From Candidatus Jettenia caeni (GTDB lineage: Bacteria; Planctomycetota; Brocadiia; Brocadiales; Brocadiaceae), in NCBI GenBank assembly GCA_000296795.1, contig BAFH01000002.1, forward strand, positions 528,686 to 592,685: a stretch of DNA of 64,000 nt. Direction: 5' to 3'. Below are positions 18,442-26,181 of the stretch, piece after piece. The notes below the pieces were generated by a model, which did no database searches, had not been told where the DNA came from, and saw only the letters and a list, made by a program, of their open reading frames with translations. The first letter of the stretch is position 1. The number at the start of each line of letters is the position of its first letter. The translations under genes and the position numbers were made by a program.

Positions 18442-18849
18442 TTAGATAAGATAGGTAGCATTGAGTTGATATAATCTCGTGGAATAATATTGATCCGGAG
18501 GCAAATGATAGAAGATTTTTGAAGTAAACCAGGGGATTTGATTATCCAGACGAAGTGAAAAACATAGGGGTAAATGATGTTTTAGGGTAAGACTGACATT
18601 TTGAGAGACAGATGTGTTTCCTGATAAATAATCAAAAGACAAAATATTCCTTACGTCTCTATGTTCCGTTTCTCCTAATCCATGACCTCCTAATTTATGA
18701 TCTCCATTCGTGTGATGGACATGAACAGTATTGTGTACAAAATGAACTTTATGTTCATGTTCCAAAAGCTCGCCCATCGTTGCATTTGACAGACAAAATG
18801 CAAGGGCTATTAATAGTAAGTGAAGTTTGGTTGGTCTTATTTTTATCAT
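18442..18849 (-). CDS. Small secreted His-rich protein, unknown function
   Basis: The start is placed at the ATG at 18849 (an in-frame TTG lies at 18867), giving 135 aa. A signal peptide covers about residues 1-26 ('LHLLLIALAFCLSNATMG'). Then comes a His-rich segment 'HEHKVHFVHNTVHVHH' and 'GDHKLGGHGLGETEH' with about ten His, and a C-terminal half with alternating strands but no known motif. It is 275 bases upstream of the metal-efflux adaptor on the same strand, so a periplasmic metal-binding or sensing role is likely. I do not recognise a family. No Shine-Dalgarno sequence is visible. Confidence 0.55.
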   Translation of the reverse strand: MIKIRPTKLHLLLIALAFCLSNATMGELLEHEHKVHFVHNTVHVHHTNGDHKLGGHGLGETEHRDVRNILSFDYLSGNTSVSQNVSLTLKHHLPLCFSLRLDNQIPWFTSKIFYHLPPDQYYSTRLYQLNATYLI

Positions 18850-18973
18850 AAAGGATTTGGAGAACAAAACACTAAAAAATTTTTGAAAACAATATTAATT
18901 CATAATATATTGCAGTGTCAACAAATTTTCATAAATCGACTGCAAAATCGAATCTTACCTATATAAGAATTTG

Positions 18974-19026
18974 TTGACATAAAAGATGATGTTGTTACAA
19001 TAATAACATTACGTTACTATTATAAC
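18974..19026 (+). promoter_or_regulatory. Sigma-70 promoter overlapped by tandem palindromic operators
   Basis: TTGACA (18974-18979) and TACAAT (18996-19001) are separated by 16 bases. Two 14-base sites of the form GTTA-N6-TAAC follow: GTTACAATAATAAC (18994-19007), which overlaps the -10, and GTTACTATTATAAC (19013-19026). Their centres are 19 bases apart, nearly two helical turns, so two dimers could bind the same DNA face and block transcription. The repressor is not identified. The promoter serves the gene at 19065, and perhaps the cluster after it. Confidence 0.7.
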
Positions 19027-19064
19027 ATATATTAAATTGTCTTTGTTCAGGGAGGGAGTTAAAA

Positions 19065-19688
19065 ATGAAATTAATTGCCGTTATTATTAGTGTGATGGTG
19101 CTATTTATGAATGGCGTAGTAACCCAGGCGGAGACAAAGGTATGGAATTTTGATAATGACAAAGCTGATACGATTGCAAAGGACTTTACCTCTGAAGTAG
19201 GCGAATGGAAAGTGATTGTTGATGATACGGCCCCTTCAAAACCCCATGTATTGGCACAGTTAGCAAAAAATTCTGGTTCAACATTTAATCTTGCTTTGGT
19301 AAACAGTACAGATAGAAAAGATGTGGATCTATCGGTACAAATGAAGCCAATAGCAGGAGATGAAGATCAAGGTGGTGGACTGGTCTGGAGGGTAAAGGAT
19401 GCGAATAATTATTATGTTGTGCGTTATAATCCATTAGAGAGTAACTACCGTGTTTACAAGGTTGTAAATGGAGAGAGAACACAATTGCAGAGCGCAGACA
19501 TCAAACACAGGAAAGGCTGGTATATACTTCGAGTAACTATGGTGGATAATCATATTGAGTGCTATTATGGTGGAAAGAAGTATCTGGAGGTAAAGGATTC
19601 AGCTTTACCAGAGGTTGGCAAGATTGGTTTATGGACAAAGGCCGATGCCCGGACGTATTTTGATAATCTCATGCTTAACAGCGAATAG
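19065..19688 (+). CDS. Secreted LamG/DUF1080-like beta-sandwich protein
   Basis: The 207-aa protein has a signal peptide (residues 1-22, cleavage after 'VTQAE' or nearby). One concanavalin-A-like domain follows, of the type seen in DUF1080 and LamG proteins: 'WNFDNDKADTIAKDF', 'DQGGGLVWRVKDANNYYVVR', 'YRVYKVVNGERTQLQS', 'GWYILRVTMVDNHIECYYGG' and 'GKIGLWTKADARTYFDNL'. No catalytic residues can be assigned, and binding of a glycan or another envelope ligand is the family-based guess. A GGAGGG ribosome-binding site and the operator-controlled promoter lie just upstream, so it is probably induced strongly under one condition. It is followed by an outer-membrane barrel gene. Confidence 0.75.
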   Translation: MKLIAVIISVMVLFMNGVVTQAETKVWNFDNDKADTIAKDFTSEVGEWKVIVDDTAPSKPHVLAQLAKNSGSTFNLALVNSTDRKDVDLSVQMKPIAGDEDQGGGLVWRVKDANNYYVVRYNPLESNYRVYKVVNGERTQLQSADIKHRKGWYILRVTMVDNHIECYYGGKKYLEVKDSALPEVGKIGLWTKADARTYFDNLMLNSE

Positions 19689-19801
19689 AGGCCTTTTTGC
19701 TATAGTAAAAGCATGGGTTATCTCCCATGAGCGGTCTAAAGGTTTATATATCTTTGGTTCATAGGGTCTGTGCTGTTATTACCCTAATAAGGTTTTTTAG
19801 G

Positions 19802-20623
19802 ATGACTTTTAGAAAAAAATTATTGACAGTGTTGTTCTGTATCTTTGGACTATTATTGATGGTAGAGCGCCCTGTATTCGCCATAAGGCCATACCAGATA
19901 GCAGACGATGCAGACGCTGAAGCTCCCGGTCTCTGGGAGCTTGAATATGGTTTTGTATTAGAGAGGCTTAGGTCCGAGGATTCAAAGGTAACACGATTTG
20001 AGTTTCCGGGTGAGGTTGATTTGGATTACGGTTTGCCCTGGAATGCGGAGATTGGATTTGATTATAGGGCTCAGGCCTTATTAGTAGAAAGAGAAAGTGA
20101 TTTGATAGAACCGGTGAGTGAATTCGCCATTTTCTACAAACAGGAATTCAAGACCTGGAAATTCGATATATTGGACATACAGATAGGAGGAGAAATAGGA
20201 ATAGACTTTCCAACCACAAGGGAAAGGCGTGAAACAGATCGATTCAATTTACCGGCTTTTATTGCTGTAAGCTTATGGGATGTATATGATACGTTTAGCC
20301 TGCATTTTCTTGTAGAAGGAGAAGTTGTAGAGCTGGGAGGAAAGGATGATTTTAGATTAGCCTTTGGCACCTTTATTGATTACCCATTTCCCCTGTATAA
20401 GGATTTGCGCTTTGTTGCCGAATATGGAATTGAGAAGTTTGAGGAAGAACCACGCCAACATGTTATTCTTGCAGGAATAGATTGGACAAATCCTTTTAAT
20501 GTTATCAAAGTAATGGGAGGGGAAGGGATAGAATATGATATAGCGCCATTCTTTTGGTTTACGGAGAATGAGAGTGTTGTAGAATGGGGCATAACTGCTG
20601 GATTTGAATGGGCATTTCCCTAG
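19802..20623 (+). CDS. Outer-membrane beta-barrel protein
   Basis: The ATG at 19802 is preferred over the in-frame ATG at 19727, because it gives a standard signal peptide ('MTFRKKLLTVLFCIFGLLL' and cleavage near 'VFA-IRP'). The mature part (about 245 aa) alternates polar and hydrophobic residues in amphipathic strands, for example 'GLWELEYGFVLERL', 'AEIGFDYRAQALLVE' and 'WGITAGFEWAFP', ending in an aromatic-rich strand. These are marks of a transporter or MetA-like outer-membrane barrel. It is probably co-transcribed with the secreted beta-sandwich gene 114 bases upstream. The cargo is unknown; context suggests the metal or oxyanion cluster downstream. Confidence 0.7.
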   Translation: MTFRKKLLTVLFCIFGLLLMVERPVFAIRPYQIADDADAEAPGLWELEYGFVLERLRSEDSKVTRFEFPGEVDLDYGLPWNAEIGFDYRAQALLVERESDLIEPVSEFAIFYKQEFKTWKFDILDIQIGGEIGIDFPTTRERRETDRFNLPAFIAVSLWDVYDTFSLHFLVEGEVVELGGKDDFRLAFGTFIDYPFPLYKDLRFVAEYGIEKFEEEPRQHVILAGIDWTNPFNVIKVMGGEGIEYDIAPFFWFTENESVVEWGITAGFEWAFP

Positions 20624-20685
20624 ATGAAATAGTTTTTCGGTTTTAATGTTAAGGAAATTCAAAGTTTGTATCAGAGCAAACCAGA

Positions 20686-20794
20686 CAACCCCCTGAATCC
20701 CCCTTTACCCTTTACTAAGGGGGACTTGAGGAAATCCCCCTTAAGAAAGAGGGCTAGGGGTTTTTCCCCCTTAGTAAAGGGGGTTAGGGGGTTG
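20686..20794. repeat. 109-base C/G-rich inverted repeat
   Basis: The left arm starts CAACCCCCTGAATCCCCCTT and runs on to TTTACTAAGGGGGA. The right arm reads TCCCCCTTAGTAAAGGGGG and ends TTAGGGGGTTG, the near-complement of the left. The centre has a second, weaker C5/G pairing. Elements of this kind are dispersed in many bacterial genomes. The ORF across it (20666-20956) translates the repeat and is not a gene. Confidence 0.8.
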
Positions 20795-20872
20795 TTTAAC
20801 CGGCCATTGGTCGTATATCTAAAAAATTGCTACCAAAGGCAGCCTCATGTAATGTATAGGAATTTCAATTAC

Positions 20873-20944
20873 GTAGGGCACCCTTTAGGGTTGCTATTCC
20901 CCGTATACGTTCAAGCGGGAAGCAAGGCTAAAGCCTTGCCCTAC
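20873..20944. repeat. GTAGGG...CCCTAC palindromic repeat, 72 bases
   Basis: It begins GTAGGGCACCCTTTAGGGTT and ends GGCTAAAGCCTTGCCCTAC. The inner half-hairpins ACCCTTTAGGGT and AAGGCTAAAGCCTT are each palindromic. The outer six bases pair. It lies between the outer-membrane barrel gene and the ChrB-like gene. Confidence 0.75.
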
Positions 20945-20997
20945 GTTTTGATTTGATAAGAAATGAAAGTTACCGTAGGCCTAATTTAATAATAACT

Positions 20998-21969
20998 ATG
21001 AATAAATGGATACTTCTTACACATCAAATTGCACAAGATGCACCAAACCTTAGAGTAAAGGTCTGGCGTCATCTGAAAAAACTGGGAGCCGTACTTTTCA
21101 AAAATGCCGTATATTTACTCCCTTACACTAAGGAACATGAGGAGAGTATGCAGTGGATTTGTAAACAAATTAGAGACAGTGGAAGTGATGCATCACTCTT
21201 TATTACTGAATCAATGGACAAAAAGCACAATGAAGAGATTATAAAAACCTTTCAAGAATCCTGTAATAAGGAATATGTTCCATTCATTGATCAATGCAAT
21301 GATGTGCTAAAACAAGTAGAACAGATAGAAGGGACAGAAGGAGTAACAGACCGTTTTGTGGAAGATTTGAAAAGGAAATTAAGCGAGATAATAAAAGGTG
21401 CTGATGAGGTAGCAAAGATCGATTTTTTCCATACCCCACAGAGAGATGTACTCCTGAAAAAAATTGAATTTATACGCCAGAAGATAGAAAAATGGTCTAA
21501 AAAAATGAAAGAAGAAGTACCTGTGATCAATAAAGTTTATCAAAAAAAGGATTTTCTGGGTAAAAAATGGGTGACGCGAAAAGATATTTATATTGATCGT
21601 TTAGCATCTGCCTGGCTTATCAGAAGATTTATCGATCCAAATACGAAGTTTGTCTTTCTATCCAAAGGAGAAAATAACCTACCAAAAAATACTGTACCTT
21701 TCGATATGTATGGCGCAGAGTTTACCCATCATGGCGATGACTGTACCTTTGAAACCTTAATCAAAGCGTTTGATTTAAAAGACCCTGCTTTACGACCAAT
21801 TGCAGAAATTGTGCATGATATAGATTTGAAAGATAATAAATATAATCGCAAAGAGGCCGATGGAATAGATCAAATTATCACGGGTCTTAGCAAAAAGCTC
21901 AACAACGATAATAAGTTATTGGGAAAGGGTATGGAGATATTTGATGCCCTCTATCACTATTACTCTTAA
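20998..21969 (+). CDS. ChrB-like chromate resistance protein
   Basis: The ATG at 20998 is chosen because the protein then starts 'MNKWILLTHQIAQDAPNLRV', matching the conserved ChrB N-terminus ('VWRHLKKLGAVLFKNAVYLLP' follows). The upstream in-frame start at 20953 adds an unconserved leader. The result is 323 aa in two parts. The N-terminal domain (1-150) includes a long charged helical segment. The C-terminal ChrB domain (from about 195) has 'RKDIYIDRLASAWLIRRFI', 'FDMYGAEFTHHGDDCTFETL' and 'AEIVHDIDLKD'. ChrB is described as a chromate-responsive regulator or accessory factor, and its C-terminal domain recurs in oxyanion and metal loci. No ChrA chromate transporter is adjacent; an MFS gene takes its place. 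Confidence 0.82.
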   Translation: MNKWILLTHQIAQDAPNLRVKVWRHLKKLGAVLFKNAVYLLPYTKEHEESMQWICKQIRDSGSDASLFITESMDKKHNEEIIKTFQESCNKEYVPFIDQCNDVLKQVEQIEGTEGVTDRFVEDLKRKLSEIIKGADEVAKIDFFHTPQRDVLLKKIEFIRQKIEKWSKKMKEEVPVINKVYQKKDFLGKKWVTRKDIYIDRLASAWLIRRFIDPNTKFVFLSKGENNLPKNTVPFDMYGAEFTHHGDDCTFETLIKAFDLKDPALRPIAEIVHDIDLKDNKYNRKEADGIDQIITGLSKKLNNDNKLLGKGMEIFDALYHYYS

Positions 21970-21977
21970 AACTATAA

Positions 21978-22066
21978 GTAGGGTGGATTAAGGCGTTGGT
22001 TTTTACGCCGAATCCACCTTCAATATTTTATGATATGGTGGATTCGCTTCGCTTAATCCACCCTAC
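21978..22066. repeat. GTAGGG...CCCTAC palindromic repeat, 89 bases
   Basis: It begins GTAGGGTGGATTAAGGCG and ends CGCTTAATCCACCCTAC, with an inner copy AATCCACCTT / GGTGGATTCG. The arms pair over about 17 bases. It begins 8 bases after the ChrB-like stop, so it could process or attenuate the transcript before the MFS gene. Confidence 0.75.
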
Positions 22067-22126
22067 CACAAACACGCATGAATAAAACTTCCTATACAAT
22101 CAAGACAAAGAAAGGAGATAACAGAT

Positions 22127-22195
22127 ATGCCGCCACTTAATGATCATTTTAAAAACAGCAAGGAAAATCTGCAATACTTTGGGCTTTTCAAATGA
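22127..22195 (+). CDS. 22-residue leader ORF coupled to the MFS transporter
   Basis: An AAAGGAGAT ribosome-binding site (22111-22119), one of the best in the window, precedes an ATG at 22127. The peptide starts 'MPPLNDHFKNSKENLQY' and stops at TGA 22193-22195, overlapping the ATG (22192) of the MFS gene as ATGA. The MFS start has no ribosome-binding site of its own. Translation of the leader therefore probably delivers ribosomes to the transporter. The peptide has no clear regulatory codon run. It could instead be the stump of a lost upstream gene. Confidence 0.6.
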   Translation: MPPLNDHFKNSKENLQYFGLFK

Positions 22196-23424
22196 CAAAC
22201 AATACCAGCGTGTTATCCCCATTCATTGCCCTTTGCACGGTGGGGTTCTTCGCAAGGATAAGTTATGCTATGGCAAGAACCCCGCTATTGCCCCTCTTCG
22301 CGTTATCATTGGGCGCAGGTCCGGAGGCAATTGGGTTTGTTGTCGGTGCTTCTACTATAACAGGTATCTTTTTCAAATTACCAGCAGGTACACTTTCCGA
22401 TATTTATGGCAGATACAAGATGCTGTTTCTCAGCGTCCTGGTTTTTGCATGTACCCCTTTTGTTTACTATCTGGTAACAAGTTACTGGCAGCTCGTTTCT
22501 CTCAGATTTTTCCACGGATTGGCCACATCGATCTATGGACCTGTTGCCATGGCAACAATCGCCGATATTGCCGGAGAGAAAAAAGGGGAAAGGCTTTCGA
22601 TATTTTCATCTATTACCATTATCGGAAATCTCATTGGTGCACCACTCGGCGGATATATCCTCAAATATCTGTCCGGCAACGGAAGTAATTCTGTACAGCA
22701 TTTTCATAATGCATATCTCGTCTGTGGGATTATTGGTCTGATCTCTTTAGGTTTTACCGTAAAACTGATGAATTCAAGAAAATCAGGAACCATACAAACC
22801 AAAAATCCTCTGAGTGAAGTATGGAGGAAGTTCTTGAAAGGTATCAGGGAGGTCACCAGCGACTATCGGATCATTATCACCAGTAATATGGAAGGCATAC
22901 AGAATCTGTCGGTTGGTGCCCTGGAGGCTTTTTTACCTATCTATGCCGTTACTGTAGCAAAATTGGATCCATTTCGGGCTGGAATTCTCTGGGGCGCACA
23001 GGTGGTTACAACAATCCTTGCAAAACCGGTTATGGGGAAGATCTCCGATCGATACGGGAGAAAGCCCATAATCTTCTCTGGGATGTGGATATGTGCTGTT
23101 TCTTTAGCGTGTATCCCTTTGATGCAAGATTTTTACTTTTTGATCCTTTTAGCTGCCATCTTTGGTGTTGGTGAGGCATTTGTAACCTCCTCTTCGGCAG
23201 CTATGGTTGCTGATTTCTGTAAGGAACAGAACTATGGCGCTGCTATGGGGACGTTCGGAAGTATCTTTGATATCGGCCATGCCGCGGGTCCCATTTTAGC
23301 AGGGCTCCTTTTGTCGCGTCTGAGTTATCAATACTCGTTCATTATTATTGCCCTTTTGTTGATAGTATCGTCATTTATTTTTGCACTGAAAGTACCAGAA
23401 AAACAGAGAGAGGTGAAATTATGA
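22192..23424 (+). CDS. Major facilitator superfamily transporter
   Basis: The 410-aa protein has twelve predicted membrane helices. The MFS loop motif is present after TM2 ('GTLSDIYGRYKMLF') and its repeat in the second half ('GKISDRYGRKPIIF'). 'GNLIGAPLGGYIL' and 'GHAAGPILAGLLL' match drug/metabolite antiporter-type helices 5 and 11. The substrate cannot be assigned. Its start overlaps the leader ORF stop and its stop overlaps the start of the Fe-type binding protein (ATGA at 23421), so all three are one operon. Together with the ChrB-like gene upstream it may export an oxyanion, chelator or metal complex. Confidence 0.85.
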   Translation: MTNNTSVLSPFIALCTVGFFARISYAMARTPLLPLFALSLGAGPEAIGFVVGASTITGIFFKLPAGTLSDIYGRYKMLFLSVLVFACTPFVYYLVTSYWQLVSLRFFHGLATSIYGPVAMATIADIAGEKKGERLSIFSSITIIGNLIGAPLGGYILKYLSGNGSNSVQHFHNAYLVCGIIGLISLGFTVKLMNSRKSGTIQTKNPLSEVWRKFLKGIREVTSDYRIIITSNMEGIQNLSVGALEAFLPIYAVTVAKLDPFRAGILWGAQVVTTILAKPVMGKISDRYGRKPIIFSGMWICAVSLACIPLMQDFYFLILLAAIFGVGEAFVTSSSAAMVADFCKEQNYGAAMGTFGSIFDIGHAAGPILAGLLLSRLSYQYSFIIIALLLIVSSFIFALKVPEKQREVKL

Positions 23425-24419
23425 AATTTATTACCTTGATGATTTTAGTCCCATTACTTTGTCTAAGAATATGCCTTGGAGGAGAGGTAGTTGTTTATAC
23501 CTCAGAAGATAAGGTCTTCTCAGAGCCTGTTCTTCAGCAGTTTGAGAAAAAGACAGGGATAAAGGTTCGTGCTATTTATGATACGGAAGAAACAAAGAGT
23601 ACCGGTTTGGTTAACCGCCTGATTGCTGAAAAGGATAATCCACAGGCTGATGTATTCTGGAGTGGAGATCCGGTACGGCCTGTGTTGCTTGAGATGAAAG
23701 GAATAACAACACCGTATATCTCAAGTTCCGCGGCAGATATCCCGGAAATCTACAAGGATAATGAGGGACATTGGACTGGTTTTTCCGCGCGTGCCCGCAT
23801 TATTCTTTACAATACAAGTCTTATAAGTATGGATGAGAAGCCATTATCCCTGTTTGATCTTACAAAGCCAGAATGGAAAGGGCAGGTTGCCATCGCAAAC
23901 CCATTATTTGGTACTACCTCCATACATATGGCAGCCCTATTTATCACACTAGGTGATGAAAAGGCAAGGAAGTTTCTCCAAGACTTAAAAGCAAATGGTG
24001 TAAAAATCGTCTCATCGAACGGTGAGGTAAAACGACTTGTTGCAAGAGGAGAGGTTATAGTGGGTCTTACTGATACTGATGACGCGAACGTTGTTATTCA
24101 GGAGGGAAGTCCGGTAAAGCTAGTGTTTCCGGACCAGCAAGATATGGGCACACTTATTATGCCAAATATGGTTTGTCTTATAAAGAACAGCCCAAATCCA
24201 GACAATGGGAAAAAATTAATTGATTTTCTTTTGAGTAAAGAAGTTGAAAAAAGCCTGGCATGGGCACCGTGCGCACAAATGCCACTGAGATACGATGTAC
24301 GAACACCCGCAGACGTTGTAACAATTGATGCCATAAAAGGTATGGATATTGATTACCATGCAGTTGCACAAAAGCTTGATGAGATCGGTGAATTTCTCAA
24401 GCAGTGGGCAGGGTACTAA
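23421..24419 (+). CDS. Fe(III)-type ABC transporter substrate-binding protein (FbpA/AfuA-like)
   Basis: The 332-aa periplasmic binding protein has a signal peptide in residues 1-20 ('MKFITLMILVPLLCLRICLG'). The mature start 'GEVVVYTSEDKVFSEPVLQQ' and 'FEKKTGIKVRAIYDTEETKS' match ferric-iron binding proteins of the FbpA class, as do 'NPQADVFWSGDPVR', 'GFSARARIILYNT' and 'NSPNPDNGKKLIDFLLSK'. These proteins carry free or citrate-bound ferric iron, and some relatives carry phosphonates, thiamine or other oxyanions. The metal-ligand Tyr pair of FbpA is not obvious, so the ligand is uncertain. It is translationally coupled to the MFS gene upstream, with permease and ATPase genes downstream. Confidence 0.85.
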   Translation: MKFITLMILVPLLCLRICLGGEVVVYTSEDKVFSEPVLQQFEKKTGIKVRAIYDTEETKSTGLVNRLIAEKDNPQADVFWSGDPVRPVLLEMKGITTPYISSSAADIPEIYKDNEGHWTGFSARARIILYNTSLISMDEKPLSLFDLTKPEWKGQVAIANPLFGTTSIHMAALFITLGDEKARKFLQDLKANGVKIVSSNGEVKRLVARGEVIVGLTDTDDANVVIQEGSPVKLVFPDQQDMGTLIMPNMVCLIKNSPNPDNGKKLIDFLLSKEVEKSLAWAPCAQMPLRYDVRTPADVVTIDAIKGMDIDYHAVAQKLDEIGEFLKQWAGY

Positions 24420-24443
24420 TTTATGTTTGAGAAATTCAATTCT

Positions 24444-24495
24444 GTAGGGCAAACCCTTTAGGGTTGCCTTCTGCAAGGCGAAAGCCTTGCCCTAC
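24444..24495. repeat. GTAGGG...CCCTAC palindromic repeat, 52 bases
   Basis: It begins GTAGGGCAAACCCTTTAGGG and ends AAGGCGAAAGCCTTGCCCTAC. It is a shorter relative of the copy at 20873-20944, sharing both inner half-hairpins. It sits between the binding-protein and permease genes, inside the transporter operon. Confidence 0.75.
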
Positions 24496-24525
24496 TTGAC
24501 AAATTTTAGAATATACTATTGAAAG

Positions 24526-26130
24526 ATGCAAAAAAGGTTAACGTTGGGTTTTTTCTTTACGTTGTTTGTCTGTACCACATTCATACCAATTGTGTGGATG
24601 TTTGGAAGCTCTCTCTATGAGGATGGCAGGTTTTCATTTGTTTATTACAGGGATATTTTTTTAACACAAAGGTATGTAAGGGTTATCCTTAATAGCCTTA
24701 TCCTTGCTTCTATCACAACCCTGTTGTCCTCACTTGCAGGCATTTCTACAGGATTTTTTTTGGCAAAAACAAAGCTTCCCTTTAAAAATGTCTTTAAAAT
24801 ATGTTTTCTTATCCCATTTATTATACCACCTTATATCGCAGGTATTGCGTGGGCAAATTTATTAGGAAGAACAGGGTTTTTGAATACCCTCCTGTCTCAA
24901 TATACGCCGCTTTCTCCTGAATCAGTCTCACATTTTATATATAGTTTATATGGTGCTTCGTTTATCCTTTCGATAAATCTCTTTCCTGTCGTAATGTTAA
25001 TGACTGAATATGCCCTAAAAAATGTAAATCCACGGCTTGAAGAGAGCGGCCTTATAGCAGGGAGTATTTTTCAGGTAGTACGACAAATTACGTTACCCTT
25101 AATCGCCCCTGCCATTCTTTCCAGCATGATGATTGTTTTTATCCTGTCGCTTTCTGAGTTTGGGATACCGTCGTTATTGCAGGTTAATGTACTTACGACA
25201 CAGATATTTACCCAGTTTAGTGCCTTTTATAATGAGAAAGCTGCAACGGCAATTGCCTTCCCACTTATAGGAATTACCATTATCCTCATGATATTAGAGC
25301 AGATTTATTTCCGGGGAAAGTCGTTTGAGGTATTGGGAAAAAGGGCTTCGCATGGTACGATACATTATCAAGAGAGATGGCTCATCGTGATAGGTACACT
25401 CTTCTGTACCTTTATTTTCATTCTCTGTGTTATTGTTCCTTTTACTACCCTTGTTGTTAGCAGTAAAACAGTATCGGTGTATTATGACGCATTTCGTTTA
25501 GCGAGAAATGGTATCAAAAATACTGTCCTTTACGGCTCTATCGGGGCTACATTTCTTACCGTTGTGGGTTTCTTTTTAGGCTATCTTTCAGAAAAAGTCC
25601 AATCAAGATGGAGAAACAGTATAGCACCGTTTATTTGGCTATTCTTTGCAGTGCCTGCAACGGTGATAGGTGTCGGACTCATTAAGGTCTGCAATAGGCC
25701 TGAAGGTATATTCCAGTTTATCTATGGTTCCTTATGGATCATTATTTTGGGGTATGGGGCGCGTTTTTTGCCATTATCGAGCCGTATTATGGCGAATTAT
25801 TTTAAGCAAATTCCCAGCTCGACAGAGGAAGCAGGCATAGTAATGGGTGCCCCATGGTTCTGTATTTTAAGGAAGATTATCGTACCTTTACAAGGCTATG
25901 GTATAGTCGCTGCATGGTTGATTTCCTTCATGTTTTGTGTTGGAGAATTGGGTACAACGATATTGGTATATCCACCGGGACACGAAACGCTTCCGATAAC
26001 ACTATTCACGGTGATGGTGAACAGTCCGGCAACTATTGTTTCAGCGCTTTCTCTTATCATTGTGGTAATGACGCTATTACCTCTCGGTGTTTTCCTTGCG
26101 ACCTCAAGATATTTCCTAAAATGGAAGTAA
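24526..26130 (+). CDS. Fe(III)-type ABC transporter permease, fused two-domain (FbpB-like)
   Basis: The 534-aa inner-membrane protein is a tandem fusion of two binding-protein-dependent permease domains, about 12 helices in total. Each half bears an EAA-type loop that docks the ATPase: 'LEESGLIAGSIFQVVRQITLP' and, in the second half, 'STEEAGIVMGAPWFCILRKI'. Length and arrangement match FbpB/SfuB. It is 106 bases after the binding-protein gene, separated only by a repeat, and 6 bases before the ATPase gene. One channel for the same substrate is implied. Confidence 0.9.
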   Translation: MQKRLTLGFFFTLFVCTTFIPIVWMFGSSLYEDGRFSFVYYRDIFLTQRYVRVILNSLILASITTLLSSLAGISTGFFLAKTKLPFKNVFKICFLIPFIIPPYIAGIAWANLLGRTGFLNTLLSQYTPLSPESVSHFIYSLYGASFILSINLFPVVMLMTEYALKNVNPRLEESGLIAGSIFQVVRQITLPLIAPAILSSMMIVFILSLSEFGIPSLLQVNVLTTQIFTQFSAFYNEKAATAIAFPLIGITIILMILEQIYFRGKSFEVLGKRASHGTIHYQERWLIVIGTLFCTFIFILCVIVPFTTLVVSSKTVSVYYDAFRLARNGIKNTVLYGSIGATFLTVVGFFLGYLSEKVQSRWRNSIAPFIWLFFAVPATVIGVGLIKVCNRPEGIFQFIYGSLWIIILGYGARFLPLSSRIMANYFKQIPSSTEEAGIVMGAPWFCILRKIIVPLQGYGIVAAWLISFMFCVGELGTTILVYPPGHETLPITLFTVMVNSPATIVSALSLIIVVMTLLPLGVFLATSRYFLKWK

Positions 26131-26181
26131 AAGGGAGTGGAGTCCTACAGTAGTACGATTGCTTATGGTAATAAATTTACT

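Noticed and set aside
20666-20956. 96-residue ORF between the barrel and ChrB-like genes
   Set aside because: It translates the C/G-rich inverted repeat and the GTAGGG palindrome. 'NPLNPPLPFTKGD'-type peptides are a known artefact of such repeats.
20953-20997. N-terminal extension of the ChrB-like protein
   Set aside because: The extension is not part of the conserved ChrB start and begins just after the palindromic repeat. The ATG at 20998 matches the family start.
22140-22688. 182-residue ORF overlapping the start of the MFS gene
   Set aside because: It lies in another frame of a clearly coding MFS sequence. It has Cys/Arg-rich composition typical of shadow frames.
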